From assembly GCA_028015205.1 (NCBI GenBank), contig CM051515.1, positions 14,092,001 through 14,156,000 on the forward strand: DNA of 64,000 nucleotides. Direction: 5' to 3'. Origin of the DNA: Mytilisepta virgata. Its lineage: Eukaryota > Mollusca > Bivalvia > Mytilida > Mytilidae. The translations under genes and the position numbers were made by a program. The notes beneath the pieces are model-generated. The model was not told the DNA's origin. It did not search any database and saw nothing but the letters and a program-made list of their open reading frames with translations. Positions 21,101 through 31,640 of this stretch are shown piece after piece (the first letter of the stretch is position 1; every line of letters starts with the position of its first letter).

Positions 21101-24100
21101 GAAATCCTTAAATATGCGACATCTTAATGAGAGTAACTTACTTTCAACCTGGCGTTCTTTGTGTAGTCTACAGGTATCACAGCATATGTCTCTATTCCTT
21201 GTATTATAACAGTCGAATGGTTCTATATTTCTACACTGGTATGACCAATCACCATACTCACATCCTCAAAAACATACTTTTAACTTGAATTTTTTAACTA
21301 GATTGTATTAAAAGTGAAATTTTCTGATACAATGGATTTTTTTCTAAAAGTGAGTCGCTATGTAAAACCTGAACATTTTACTATTTTTTTTTTCTTTTTC
21401 TGTAGTTTGTTTAGTTTATATGTTTTAATGTCAAATAATATTTTGAATGGAGAATTTCCTTTAAAATTCGAAAATATGAAAATATGAAATGACTATTTTA
21501 AACCTATTCTAAAATTTTTAAAACCATTATTTTTAATATTTCCCATTTAGTTGCAAATCACAAAGTTATCTTTCTTTTCCACCGAAAATTCCGTAGCCTC
21601 AATATTCTTTTTTTTCTGGGAGACATAATTGCACAAAATACAGCAGTTTATTTATTTTGGTTACAACTGAACTTAATGCATCTAGCAGCAAAATGATGAA
21701 ACAGTTTAAATATATAAGTTAAAGTTCTTAAATTATGCAAAAATCATTACAAGACTCGCATGAGTCGATGTTTCCAGACAGAAAATAAAAATCAAAAAAT
21801 TATATAAATATAAACATTAAACTGTTACTTTAACCCCTTGCTTGTAGTTGTTGTTGAATTGGTTCCCAATTTACAAGATTGTAAAAAATAACAGCTACTG
21901 AATATTCACCTCTATTTGTGGCTTGTTTCAGCGTCAGACATTTCTCACAGCATTCCCGGGACACTCTTTCATAGTTATAGCAAATAAAATTCCCCAGAGT
22001 ATTTATAGCCTGAGTACAACCCATGTTGTTGATATACACTGGCGTTGGGTCATCTGGACACCTCTGAAAAAGGCTATTGAAAATTACATACATGTTATTG
22101 ATAATAAAACATTTGTTTTTGTTCTTGTTCTTGTTCTTGTTCCTTGTTCTTGTTCCTGTTCCTGTTCTTGTTCTTGTTTTTGTTCTTGTTCTTGTTCTTG
22201 TTCCTTGTTCTTGTTCCTGTTCCTGTTCTTGTTCTTGTTCTTGTTCTTGTTCAATTTGCCGTTTCAGAATTTACCAAAGAATATTGATGCTGTAGGGAAA
22301 ATGTGTTGCAATGGATTCAGATAATTACTAAATTGCATGTATTGATAGGTAAGTGCGAACATTATAAATACATTAATTAAATTGAATCATCTCTTTAAAT
22401 CACCAATGTACATCTGTGCCCGTCGTTTCGGTCTAGTTATACATATGGACCTTTGCACATCCTATGTAATGTACGAATTTCCGCCGCCTTATCATCACCA
22501 TTAGCAAGAATAGTCTCAATAAAAGATGCTACTCCGTTGGATGGGGACAAAACAGGGCTGTCTCCTGTAAATGTTGAAAAAGAGTAGGCTAAAGTGCCGC
22601 AATGGGGGCAGCTCTCGCACCCGAAAAGTTGAGAAATGAGCATAAATTGGAACATCTTGTTTCGAAATGCACTATAAATACACAAGTTTAAACAAAATCC
22701 AAGGATAAATCGAATTCATGAGAAAAGTAACACCAAAAAAAAAAAAAAAAAAAACAAATCTAAATTGTACAAGATAGTTCAGTTACTATATGTCACTGTT
22801 TATTGTCTTACGAGTTGTTTCACATCATTTTTTGTGTTAGATTGTGCTATATATCTGCTATTCTGAAAACTTACCGGGTCGTTCGATAAAACTCCTCTGT
22901 TTGGAATATAGCTTGAACTACCACCAAACACGCGTTCATTTTGGTTATAAACTGGATACCTTCCTCCACCTCCTACATACTCTACCCTAGAACCAGAAGG
23001 ATTGTAGGTAACTCCACTACCGACGTAGGGAGAATATTGTGTCTGTCCTGTTCCCTGTCCGAGCTGTTGATACGGTGGTCGATACCGGTAGGCTGGCTGT
23101 GATCCGGGTCCTGTATACACGGTATTCGTGTATCGATAACCACTTCCTGTATCGGTACCATAGTTACTTGACGCTGTTGGTTGTGATCCGCCAATAAGGT
23201 TTCTGAACTCACTTTGAGGATCAGCCCCAACGTTTACAACCCCCGAACCAGACACACGACGTTGAACATTTTCATTGTCTGATTGGTTTGTTTGTGGACT
23301 TCCTGATACTACTCCTCGATTTCGGTACTCTATAGGTAATGGTCTACTTGTAGATGAGCTATATAAAGGGAGAGGCTGAAAGTATTGAAAAACAACAATG
23401 AATAAGCTTTCAAAAAAAAAAAACAAAACAAAACAAAACAAAAAATTCACAGACGTCATATAATATCTTAATAACGAATATACCAGTATAATTTCATTTG
23501 AAATGAAACGGCAAATTTTATTGGTGGAGGAAATTAACTTATTCTGAATCTTCTTTGGGCAATGTGATGTCACCCACGTATTACTCCACAGCCTGCAATT
23601 TAAATATTCTTTGTCTAAACAAGTTATTCAATTGGTTATGCCTGCATTTTGCATAATAAAATTCTTCAATATTAAATTTTAAGGATTGTTTAAATTTTGT
23701 ATAACCTACTTTAGTCAGTTTATGCTTAAGCAATAAGCGATTTGCGATTTATGAAGCTTAAACTGCCACAGAGTAGGTTATATCGTATAACATGTTCAAA
23801 ATTGAAATAATTCTGAAATAATGGAGTTCAACCCGACGAAGGCGCATATTAAAGTCGTTTTAATGTTACCGCAGTAAAACTTCGGAGTTTTTGCAGATAA
23901 TACAAAAGTGACCCCCCTGTTTCAGCCTAAATCAATCATTTTACAAGCCTGTCAATCACACCCTATAAAATATACTTTCACTCGTAATAAAAAAACGTTA
24001 AGTTTTTACTAATTTAAAACTCAATCAGAATCTATAGAATATAGATACTTTAATTTGTTGCGATATAATGAAAACTAGATTTTCGAGATACAGTAATAAA

Positions 24101-27100
24101 ACGAAAAGTATGAAATTAAAAATCTTAGCTTCAAGGACAGGAATATTTTGGTATTTAAGACATGAAATTATGTAGAATTTTATTACTTTACTTACTGCAA
24201 AATAATAAAAATCATCTTGTAGGCATATCGCAACAACACATGGAGCAAAAAGTAGAAATTGCATTTGACAACCGACATCATTGACAGTCTAATCGTAAAT
24301 CCTTTCAAACGTTCTTGACACTTCTATACCCAAAGAACTATTTATGACAATTCTACTCTAGACCCATTTATCGCAGTTCTACCACAGAACCATTTATGAC
24401 CGAGTGTATCATGACCTTGAAACGTCCTGGACTGTTCTGACCTAGAACCATGCTAGACAGTTCTATCCCAGAACCATCTATGACAGTTCTAAAAAGAACC
24501 ATTTATGACAGTTCTACCCCAGACCCATTTATCGCAGGTCTACCACAGAACCATTTATGATCGAGTGTATCCTGACCTAGAAACGTCCTGGATAATTTTG
24601 ACCTAGAACCATGCTGGACAGGTCTATCCAAGAACCATTTATGACATTTCTACCTCAGAACCTTTTATCACAAGGTTGGTTCTAGAAACGTTCTAGGACA
24701 GTCTTCGTTGACAGAATAGGAGAGAGGTTAGAACCTATTCCATCTGTAAGTATTACGTCCCTGAATCTTTCAACAGATCAATTTTCGGTCCTTTTTGACG
24801 TTGGGGTTTTATCTCTTTGATTATTTCTTTCGCGAATTTTTTTTGTTGTCCCCTCCACTTCGCAATAACAAGAGTGAAGTATAAAAATAGAAGTATGACG
24901 TTATACTTACTGGTCCGACTGTATCCCTTTTGATTCTCTTTGTTTCCTTCTTTATAAATAAGGAACCTGTATAAATAAATTGGTATCTTAAATAAATATA
25001 GGAAACTGCATCATATAGGAAGAATGGAATGAAGATTTGTATCTCAGGGGTTCAAGGCAAAAAATTTCCACGGGGTCCTATGTTAAAGCACGTTTAATTG
25101 TGACGGTCATGGAAGCGGGGACATCAATAAGCTGAGGAATATGGTGTCATGAAATTGTTATATATACTGTCATGAGTATTTAGCTTTTTGACTTTTGATC
25201 CAGGGTCCAAATAATGGGTCCAAGAGTGTCAAATTCCTACATAAGGTAAAGATCATGTATCCTTGTAGCGTTTGCTTGTTGTCTTCCATTCTTCTGACTT
25301 TTCTTGGACTTCGCATTTGTCGCTTCGGTATTCGTTTGCCGATATCGAGTTCCTTCTCCTGTTTGGAGGTTAAAAAGTTCTCTTTGTTGTACAATTGTTT
25401 TCATAGTGTACAATTAAAATTGTTTCAATATTAAGAAGTAACAGAGAGGAATATAGAAAAAAAAACGACGCCTGGTAAAGTGTTGGTGCACGTTTTATTT
25501 TTTGCAAATTTATTTTAAACAAAAGCTGATTTTTTTTTTATACACATCCGCCTGAAATGTTCTTCCAGTACTTGAAGGCGTATAGATTTGTGATATATTC
25601 GGCATTGACTTTTTTCCAGTTTTTTTAATATTCTTAAATTTTACCAGAAAATCAAATAAATATCATCGAAACGAGCAATTGAAAACATTTTTCGAAATTC
25701 TGAGATAATAACTTGCTTTTCAAAAGTTAAGAGAAAAACCTGCTATTTTACATTAATTTTTCAAATACTAAAATACAAAAGACTTTCCATATCTTTCTTT
25801 AAACAAATTACCCCCCACTGCAAAATACAAATCTTCTTTACTCTTTTACAAATTGTCTCTCTGTTCTATATTTTTTCTATGTTTTCAACATTATTAAAAT
25901 TTTATTTTTAAAATTCTGTTATAAGACTCGTTGCTGGTTATTCCACTAAATAAACTTTGAAATTACATTTTCTCTTAAAATAATCTTTAACCATGACCTA
26001 CCAATTAGAAACCCATTTTCATTAAAGAACACGTGTTTTCTGAATCAAGTTTGGAGGCTCATGGACAGGAAGACCAATTAAATACCGTTTAACAGACGCT
26101 TATTGCATTATATACTACTAAAACAGGGGTATTTTTGACAATAAATGTTTCTTTTAACTAATTTACTAGAAACAATACAAAAACCTCAAAGCAGTTGTTG
26201 TTTTATATTATTATAAAAACAGATACGTATACATTCACTTTCATAGATATTTAACTTTTTATTGTGACTTTTTTTGTTTTTTGGTGAAAACAGTAATTAT
26301 TTCTATTTCATGTAAAAAGATGAAAAAAAATATAGAACCGATATATTTTATAATTGAGATTTATAGGGTACGTACAAATGGTACTGATGGTTCTATATAT
26401 CATATACCGTAATTTAGAATGGTCAGCGATATTCTATATAATTATATAAAAAAATTATGCAAATGTTTTTTCATTTATATTATTCACCAAATTTTGAAAT
26501 ATGATAACAAACATTTCTAAATATCTTTTTAACTGCACAAAATATTACAAAAAAACCTTAGAATTTAGATATTGATACAGAATTTTGCTCCCATTAAAAA
26601 CACCTACCAACGTTTTAATGCATGAAAAAAAATGTAAAGATCTGACACCAGAAATTCTTCTTAGGAATTCAGCGCTTTGTGTTTACATATGAATGTGGTA
26701 GAGTACATTCAATCGACCTTGATGCAAACAAATTTCCCTGTTCGGTTTATTTTTTTCATCAACAATGTTTACATAAGATGTATATGTGTTTACTGATAAT
26801 TTTAAACTTTATTCTGAGATAAAATGTCAGTTGTATCAATCAACAGAACTGGTTCCCGAAGGAGCAGTCATTCGATGTATTATCAGTAGGAGTGGTGTCA
26901 TTCCACTTTTCCAATATTTACAAATTACAGGTATAAATCAGGTGAAATTAAGTTGGATATTGGTATTGGTAAATTACATGTATATATCTATAGTCTATTT
27001 TAATAAAGCCTAATTAGTAAAGGTAAAAGTATAAAATTATTCGACTTTTAAACTACCTAATTAATCACAATTATCATGTAAGACAACCGAGACTCTGTTT

Positions 27101-29211
27101 TTTTTTTCCAATGTGGGACTAAACCACAGGAGCAATGGTAAAAGGAGGGATTTTAAAAAAAGATAAAGACTCCAAAAGTTTGGAAAAAGACGATCTGATT
27201 TAATAATCAATAGATTGATTGATTGATTGTTGCTTAACGTCCAGTGGCAAATATTTTATGCTTCTTCAGGACGAGAACCAATTCAATTTATCAAACAAGT
27301 CAAGGGATTGGACAGGACACGAAGGGGAACCAATTTTGAATACCGCTGTAAAAGGAGGATGGTTGGGTAGGGTCAGATAATTTAGCCTTCTGTTGCGGCA
27401 CTAGCCTACTCTTTTTCTAAATCTACAGAAGGGGTCTTTGGCGTGCAGGGGATGTGGTATTCTCCAAACACATTACTCACTATGGTCCGCGGCCAGGCTT
27501 TCCGTATTATGAAGGACAACCCCCTGACCCCCCAACGAGAGGGTGTTCCCTATCCGTCACCTGGGGACGCGAGAGCCAGCTCTATGGGTTGAGCTCCCGT
27601 GATCCATCACAGGTGCCTAGAAGAAAGCCACGATTGAATTAAGAATAGAAAATAATTTGCTTCAAAAACTCCAGACAGGCGAAATTTATTGTAAAAAAAT
27701 CAAGGAACTGATCAATTCTAAGCCTCCCTCCCCATTCCAAATGCAAATTAATGTGTTGCTCCCTAAATGTCTAGTTTAAACATATTTATTTATAGTGGAT
27801 TGGGAAATAAGCTTTACCCACTACTTATGCCAATCCTTCACCACTTAGTGGGCACAAGAGCGGCCCCTGTAGTGGGATTTTAGTCTACTCTTTTCTACAC
27901 CATAAGTACTAAAAGGGCGATGCTCTCCCTTCACACTGGACAGCCATTTTTCATCCCATCCGACGGACTGTCATTCCCTCAAATGGTGTCGATAGGGCGT
28001 CCTAGCAAATTTGATCCCTTAAATTTTAATCCCAAAACGAACCAAAAACTTTTGCCTGCATACCACTGCACCATGACGTCCTAGGTTTAAACGTTACAGG
28101 GTTATAGCAGTGTGACACAAAAATGTCAAATTTTCAACGCTTCGCGTGTAAAAGATGCTTAACACGAGTGTAATACATGTAGAATATGTTGAATGTTGAA
28201 ATCTTGGTCAAAAATTTGGGGTAAACCTACATTACAGTTCAGCATTGCAGAAATGTTACTCATAAAAGATAAAAACAAAACTATATCTACATTACGTAAT
28301 ATTTATTTACTGATAAGTTTGTACGCAGATACTTATGGCCTTTTCCCGTACTTAAAATGTTTTCTAGTGTCGGATTGTAAATTTAATTAAAGTACAAAAT
28401 AGTTAAAACACAAAAATTTTTTTTTTTCAATCATAAAGATAGAGAGTAATAATTTAATTATCCTAAGACGAAAACCGAGGAAAAAATAGACATTATTTGG
28501 GAGGAAGTTAATTTATTCCTCTTGAAAATGTCCTTATTTTAATTAAAAGACGGCGTGTTTTACACTTAAAGATATCGTTTGAATTCGAGGGCTGAAACGA
28601 TGTAAACTTTTCGTTAATTAAAAAACTTTGGTGTCGTTAATTAGTAATTTGTGAGTCTTTGTAATGTAAAATATTTTTTTTAATTTTAATTTTTTATTTC
28701 TTTCATATTTACCCTGTAAAGTTGGGTACTCTATGTCACGACAATTAGATTCTTTAGAGGGATGGATGTAGGGATGATGACAGTTTTTAGTATCTTCAAA
28801 GTGTGAAAATAAATATTCGACCCTGATCCGTTTTATTCTTAACCTTTTAAACAGAAACCATCCAAACGTACCGTTACCGAAAAGAAATCATCTGTCCGCT
28901 TTTAATATGAAAATAAACATAACCAGCATGACGAAATTTTTTCACCAAATAGTCTTCTTAAACACTGAAACAGATATAAAAATCAAAGAATATGGGGTGT
29001 GTGTCAATGAAAAAAAATCAGGTTCAACATTGGGAAAAAATTGTTCTTTGACCTATTATTAACTAGAGTTTGGAGGTAAGAAGATATGGAAATTTAATTT
29101 GGATCAGAAAAATACGAACTTACCTTTGAATTTTGGTGCCGCAAAGTTATATTCGAAACATACTAAATATACAAACAAATAAAGAAAAATATTTCCAACA
29201 CTGTAAAACAT
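14990..29211 (-). CDS. secreted protein with five PLAC-like cysteine modules (8 exons)
   Basis: Coding exons: 29211-29124, 24966-24911, 23375-22875, 22063-21910, 21264-21142, 17320-17183, 16642-16493, 15162-14990. All junctions are GT-AG, the phases fit (1,0,0,1,1,1,1) and the total is 1383 bases, about 460 residues plus stop. Residues 1-25 form a signal peptide. Exon 2 has a basic RIKR site. Exon 3 (about 49-215) is cysteine-free and rich in Gly, Ser, Tyr, Pro and Arg. Residues 216-460 are five modules of six cysteines ending CCxxC, most starting C-x-x-G-D; spacing fits the PLAC domain found at the C-termini of ADAMTS proteases, papilin and lacunin. No protease or thrombospondin repeat is seen. 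An extracellular matrix role is inferred. Extra phase-1 exons could be hidden in the introns. Confidence 0.72.
16220..16494. mobile_element. palindromic MITE-like element, about 90-bp inverted arms
   Basis: The left arm (16220-16313) contains cctgccaagtcag, ttttgtatccacgttcg and ctacaaaccc; the right arm (16406-16494) has the reverse complements with a few changes. The centre is about 90 bp with no gene. Its right tip coincides with the splice donor of PLAC-like exon 7. Two short open frames on the minus strand come from it. Confidence 0.78.
16493..16642 (-). CDS. PLAC-like gene exon 7: cysteine module 4
   Basis: 150 bases, phase 1 to 1. It starts CKWGDQNPELC and ends ICCETCERLKSRVRN; six cysteines. 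The donor gtaaca coincides with the terminal bases of a palindromic element (16220-16494), an unusual position. Confidence 0.72.
17183..17320 (-). CDS. PLAC-like gene exon 6: cysteine module 3
   Basis: 138 bases, phase 1 to 1. It starts NIRGCEYGDLTPRC and ends LCCLTCPSLADESNG; six cysteines. Acceptor ttttgcag, donor gtaaaa (weaker than the others). Confidence 0.75.
18233..18502 (+). mobile_element. SINE-A, full length, with 13-bp target duplication
   Basis: The tRNA-like head has an A box (tggccgagtgg) and a B box (gagttcgaatctc), followed by a body ending in ggcgttaaaccccaac and an (aaat)n tail. The 13-base direct repeat tcaaattaaaatt flanks it at 18220-18232 and 18503-18515. It lies in intron 5 of the PLAC-like gene, antisense to it. 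Confidence 0.93.
18620..18670. repeat. T-run then G-run
   Basis: A stretch of T followed by about 14 G. A similar G run is at 18896-18912. Both are low-complexity DNA and prone to sequencing length errors. Confidence 0.8.
19185..19390 (-). repeat. R1-family dispersed repeat
   Basis: It contains gcacaagatgtgcacattt, acgattcatcagttgtgct and caaggcc, the reverse complement of the cores at 37900 and 38240. It continues to about 19390 with words shared with 38095 (an agatactccttagtttt end). Confidence 0.75.
19545..19936. mobile_element. TIR element, copy 1 (right end damaged)
   Basis: It starts cttaaggatgctcgctggtc and matches 20626-21012 almost throughout, but its right end stops at gaccag followed by ccttaact, so the right inverted repeat is partly deleted. 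It lies in intron 5 of the PLAC-like gene. Confidence 0.85.
20626..21012. mobile_element. TIR element, copy 2 (both 20-bp ends intact)
   Basis: The left end cttaaggatgctcgctggtc pairs with the right end gaccagcgatcatccttaag, 19 of 20 bases inverted. There is no coding capacity, so it is a non-autonomous DNA transposon. The interior repeats copy 1 with scattered changes and a small deletion. Relatives are at 48052 (end only) and 55154-55527. Confidence 0.88.
21142..21264 (-). CDS. PLAC-like gene exon 5: cysteine module 2
   Basis: 123 bases, phase 1 to 1. It starts GCEYGDWSYQC and ends DICCDTCRLHKERQVE; six cysteines. Flanked by a tttgag acceptor and a gtaagt donor. No initiator Met lies in the exon and the frame is short, so only a splice-aware reading shows it. 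Confidence 0.75.
21910..22063 (-). CDS. PLAC-like gene exon 4: cysteine module 1
   Basis: 154 bases, phase 0 to 1. It reads RCPDDPTPV at the start and ECCEKC near the end, with six cysteines in all. It differs from modules 2-5 in starting CPDD rather than CxxGD. Confidence 0.78.
22111..22253. repeat. ttcttg/ttcctg microsatellite
   Basis: About 24 hexamer steps. It lies 48 bases upstream of the acceptor of PLAC-like exon 4 on the gene's strand, where it reads as a purine-rich gaacaa repeat. Open frames across it are repeat products. Confidence 0.93.
22437..22685 (-). repeat. repeat fragment related to 27205-27640
   Basis: The minus strand shares ttgcggcac, tagcctactcttttt and an acagaag/acaggag step with 27390-27430 in the same order. 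An 82-residue open frame here is therefore repeat-derived. Confidence 0.5.
22875..23375 (-). CDS. PLAC-like gene exon 3: Gly/Ser/Tyr-rich segment
   Basis: A 501-base exon (167 codons, phase 0 to 0) inside a longer open frame that ends soon after the donor gtaagt. It has no cysteine. It is built of Gly, Ser, Pro, Arg and Tyr with runs such as SGSGVV, YRYRPPY and VGGGGRYP. Such composition is typical of flexible matrix or adhesive proteins. Confidence 0.75.
24355..24670. repeat. tandem duplication of a 178-bp unit with internal short repeats
   Basis: Two units run from agacccatttatcgcag at 24360 and 24528. Each is itself made of agttctaccacagaaccat-like steps of 20-40 bases. It lies in intron 2 of the PLAC-like gene. 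Confidence 0.8.
24911..24966 (-). CDS. PLAC-like gene exon 2: short basic linker exon
   Basis: A 56-base exon between an acceptor ttatacag and a donor gtaagt, entering in phase 1 and leaving in phase 0. It reads SLFIKKETKRIKRDTVGP. The RIKR stretch followed by D fits a furin-type proprotein convertase site, so the mature protein may start here. Confidence 0.5.
24967..29123. other. intron 1 of the PLAC-like gene, mostly AT-rich
   Basis: About 4.2 kb between the signal-peptide exon and exon 2. Apart from the repeat at 27205-27640, I see no further exon or element. Confidence 0.45.
27205..27640 (-). repeat. dispersed repeat with SINE-B-like 3' end
   Basis: Its left end (tail side) reads attgattgattgattg then ttgcttaacgtccagtggc, like the tail of SINE-B (45820-45855 in reverse). 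The rest is unlike SINE-B and includes ggggacgcgagagccag and gggttgagctcccgtgatcc. A 62-residue frame on the plus strand has no family resemblance. Confidence 0.6.
29124..29211 (-). CDS. PLAC-like gene exon 1: start codon and signal peptide
   Basis: The ATG at 29211 opens 29 codons beginning MFYSVGN, with a hydrophobic core FLYLFVYLVC and small residues (FAA) near a likely cleavage site. The exon ends in AAAG before gtaagt, phase 1. This is the only strong signal-peptide exon I found upstream of exon 2. It is joined to exon 2 by phase and position, which is inference. Confidence 0.6.
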
Positions 29212-30129
29212 TTCAATCCAATGAAGATGACGTAAAACACTTCAAAATAACAATGTTTATCCTACATTAACATAACTAATTAAGATAAAAAGGGTTATCA
29301 GAAACGTTCATATACACTTTGCCTGAACACTTAGACACACGTGCGAGTATTTAAATTGAATTGGGTGTTATGATAATACTTGGTAGGAGGCGCACGTGTG
29401 TTAATCATGTAACTACTTGCATTCTGTGTCATTATCACCATGAAACAATTAACGCAAATAACGTTTATTGGCTGATGCTTAAGAAATACACTTTCATATC
29501 AATTTCTTATGTTTTTATAATTCATAGGTTTGTTTTCTAGTAATCTTCCGATTGCATCTCTGGAAGAAGTCTTCGACGAACTCAGTTCAAAGACGTTTCC
29601 GCATACAAATACTCGTTTCCATACATAAAAATCCGTTTGAAGCTATTATTTATTTAATTTTTGAAACGTTTTCCCGCAATTAATAAATATTCTAGCTTGT
29701 GATACGAATTTTTAGCTGTTTCGTCGAATTACACAACTCAAGGCTCGTGCTAAGAGATCCAAAACAATAGCCAAAATGTAGAAGAGCTGGTTTTAAAATT
29801 TAAATAAATTGGTGTAAAGCCAGCAGCAAAGCAGTATTCTCCTTCTTCAGTGCTTTGAGCCAAAAAATAATGAACCGATTATTTAAATTAAATTACTATG
29901 CAAATTGCTATACTATTATAAGGAAATGAATTCTGGGAAAACTGATAAAATGACCAGTATATAATCTGGATATGTATCAGAACTACATGTGCGTCATGGT
30001 AATATCTTTAAATATCTTAATTTAAATATTTGACAGGTGTCCTTGATATAATTTCTGTTTACACACAAACTTTTTATTGTATAGTTTGTACTTTATAACA
30101 TTTCATTTACCGATATTTTGTCTGATATG

Positions 30130-31417
30130 GTCGTGCCAAAAAATGCTGCAAAACCCCGCCTTAGTGACGCATCCAAATATGGGTAATGGCGGTCACCATA
30201 AAAGGCTTGTATTTGCACGTGATTTTTCGTATTGTTCACCTTTGAAAGTGGCGTAATAATAGAATTCGTGACGTAAGTCTACTGAGATAAACAATTATTA
30301 ATCTGTTGAAGTAAAATAAAAATTTAGTATACATTTATAATGCCAAGAAAGTAAAAAGAACCTCAGTTAAAGAAATACTGTCCATGAATACATATATTAA
30401 AAGTACAAATCCCACAGTTCCAAAAAATATGAAGAAATAAAGGGCACTCTAGGCCTTGTTTCCCACATTTCTGCGACTGTTTAATATTTTTCCGTTGGGT
30501 TACGTCCAACACCGCTACCACGAATAAAATTATTTTTGTTTTTTTTTTTAAATTCGCATCGTAGTAGTAGCGTATTACAATCCTTCACTGTGTAGTCATA
30601 TGCACAGGCATTCGACGACTGGATTCGTTTTTTTTTCTTTTCAGCATGATCAAAAATTATTTCAGCTGGGCGACATTCGACAATGCAATACTGCTATACA
30701 TGGAAGTAGGGTTGGTCTGCATCACAGACACAGATTATTGGTCATATCTCGCCATGAAATATTTTTTACCTTGCAGAAAAGAATTAAAAAAAACTAGGGC
30801 AAACCATTTTCCGATACCTTTGTAATTTTTACCACTTATATTTATCGTAAAAGTAGGATTTCCAAATTTTTCAGTGACCAACGCCAATTTCTTTTTAAAA
30901 TGTCTTTGCACTTTAACATGTGTAATGTGAATCTTTATTTTGTAAAGTCTGTCAATGAAACGAATATATTAACGCATACATAATACATAGTCATTGTCGG
31001 AAAATATAAAATGTATGTCATCAGTGAATAGATAGGGGCACAGAAGGTAAAGAAGAGAATACTTTACAGGTGAGTAACCAAATCTTGATAAAAGCGTGAG
31101 TAGTAAAAAGCCTTTTATGGTAATTTTAATTGTTCTCTACAACACAGAAAATCTCGCGCAAAACAAGCCTTTTATGGTAACTGTTATTGTTCTCTACAAC
31201 ACAGAAAATCTCGTGCAAAAACAAGCCTTTTATGGTAACTGTTATTGTTCTCTACAACACAGAAAATCTCGTGCAAAAACAAGCCTTTTATGGTAACTGT
31301 TATTGTTCTCTACAACACAGAAAATCTCGTGCAAAAACAAGCCTTTTATGGTGATGGCCACCACCCACATTTGGATACGTCACTAAGGCAAAGCTTTGCA
31401 GCAGTTTTTGGCACGAT
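30130..31417. mobile_element. TIR DNA element with amplified right arm
   Basis: The left arm (30130-30240: tcgtgccaaaaaatgctgca through ccataaaaggcttg) is inverted at the right end (31417 back to about 31340). The interior has no transposase frame, so the element is non-autonomous. The subterminal part of the right arm has expanded into four 58-bp repeats. A related end occurs at about 48715-48790. Confidence 0.82.
31109..31345. repeat. 58-bp minisatellite inside the TIR arm
   Basis: Repeats start at 31109, 31165, 31223, 31281 and 31339 with aagccttttatggt and continue through tctctacaacacagaaaatc. The last start runs into the terminal inverted repeat. Later copies are more alike than the first. 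Confidence 0.92.
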
Positions 31418-31479
31418 AATAAACATGGCTGCTTTCTCCATATCAAATTATGCAATTCACATCTCCATTCATTAGAAAG

Positions 31480-31640
31480 TCTTTAATACTGAGGAGAGTG
31501 GACCCTGCTACTGCATAGTTTATAGTACATCCATTAATGTCCTTGATTTATTGCTTGTTTGTTTAGTTTATGATTTATTGACATGTATGCCATCAACCCT
31601 TATGGGTATAATTATGCATTTATTGAATAAACTATAATAA
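31480..31640 (+). repeat. possible LINE 3'-end remnant
   Basis: The words catcaacccttatgggtata, atgcatttattgaataaa and a following T/A tail look like a non-LTR element 3' end. A looser match is at 43205-43290 (accctacttgggtgtaa, cacataaataaa). No coding part is attached. Confidence 0.35.

Noticed and set aside
22437..22685. 82-residue minus-strand frame as an extra exon of the PLAC-like gene
   Set aside because: Its sequence is shared with the repeat at 27205-27640, and the phase-0 frame after the nearby acceptor does not stay open in the expected family pattern.
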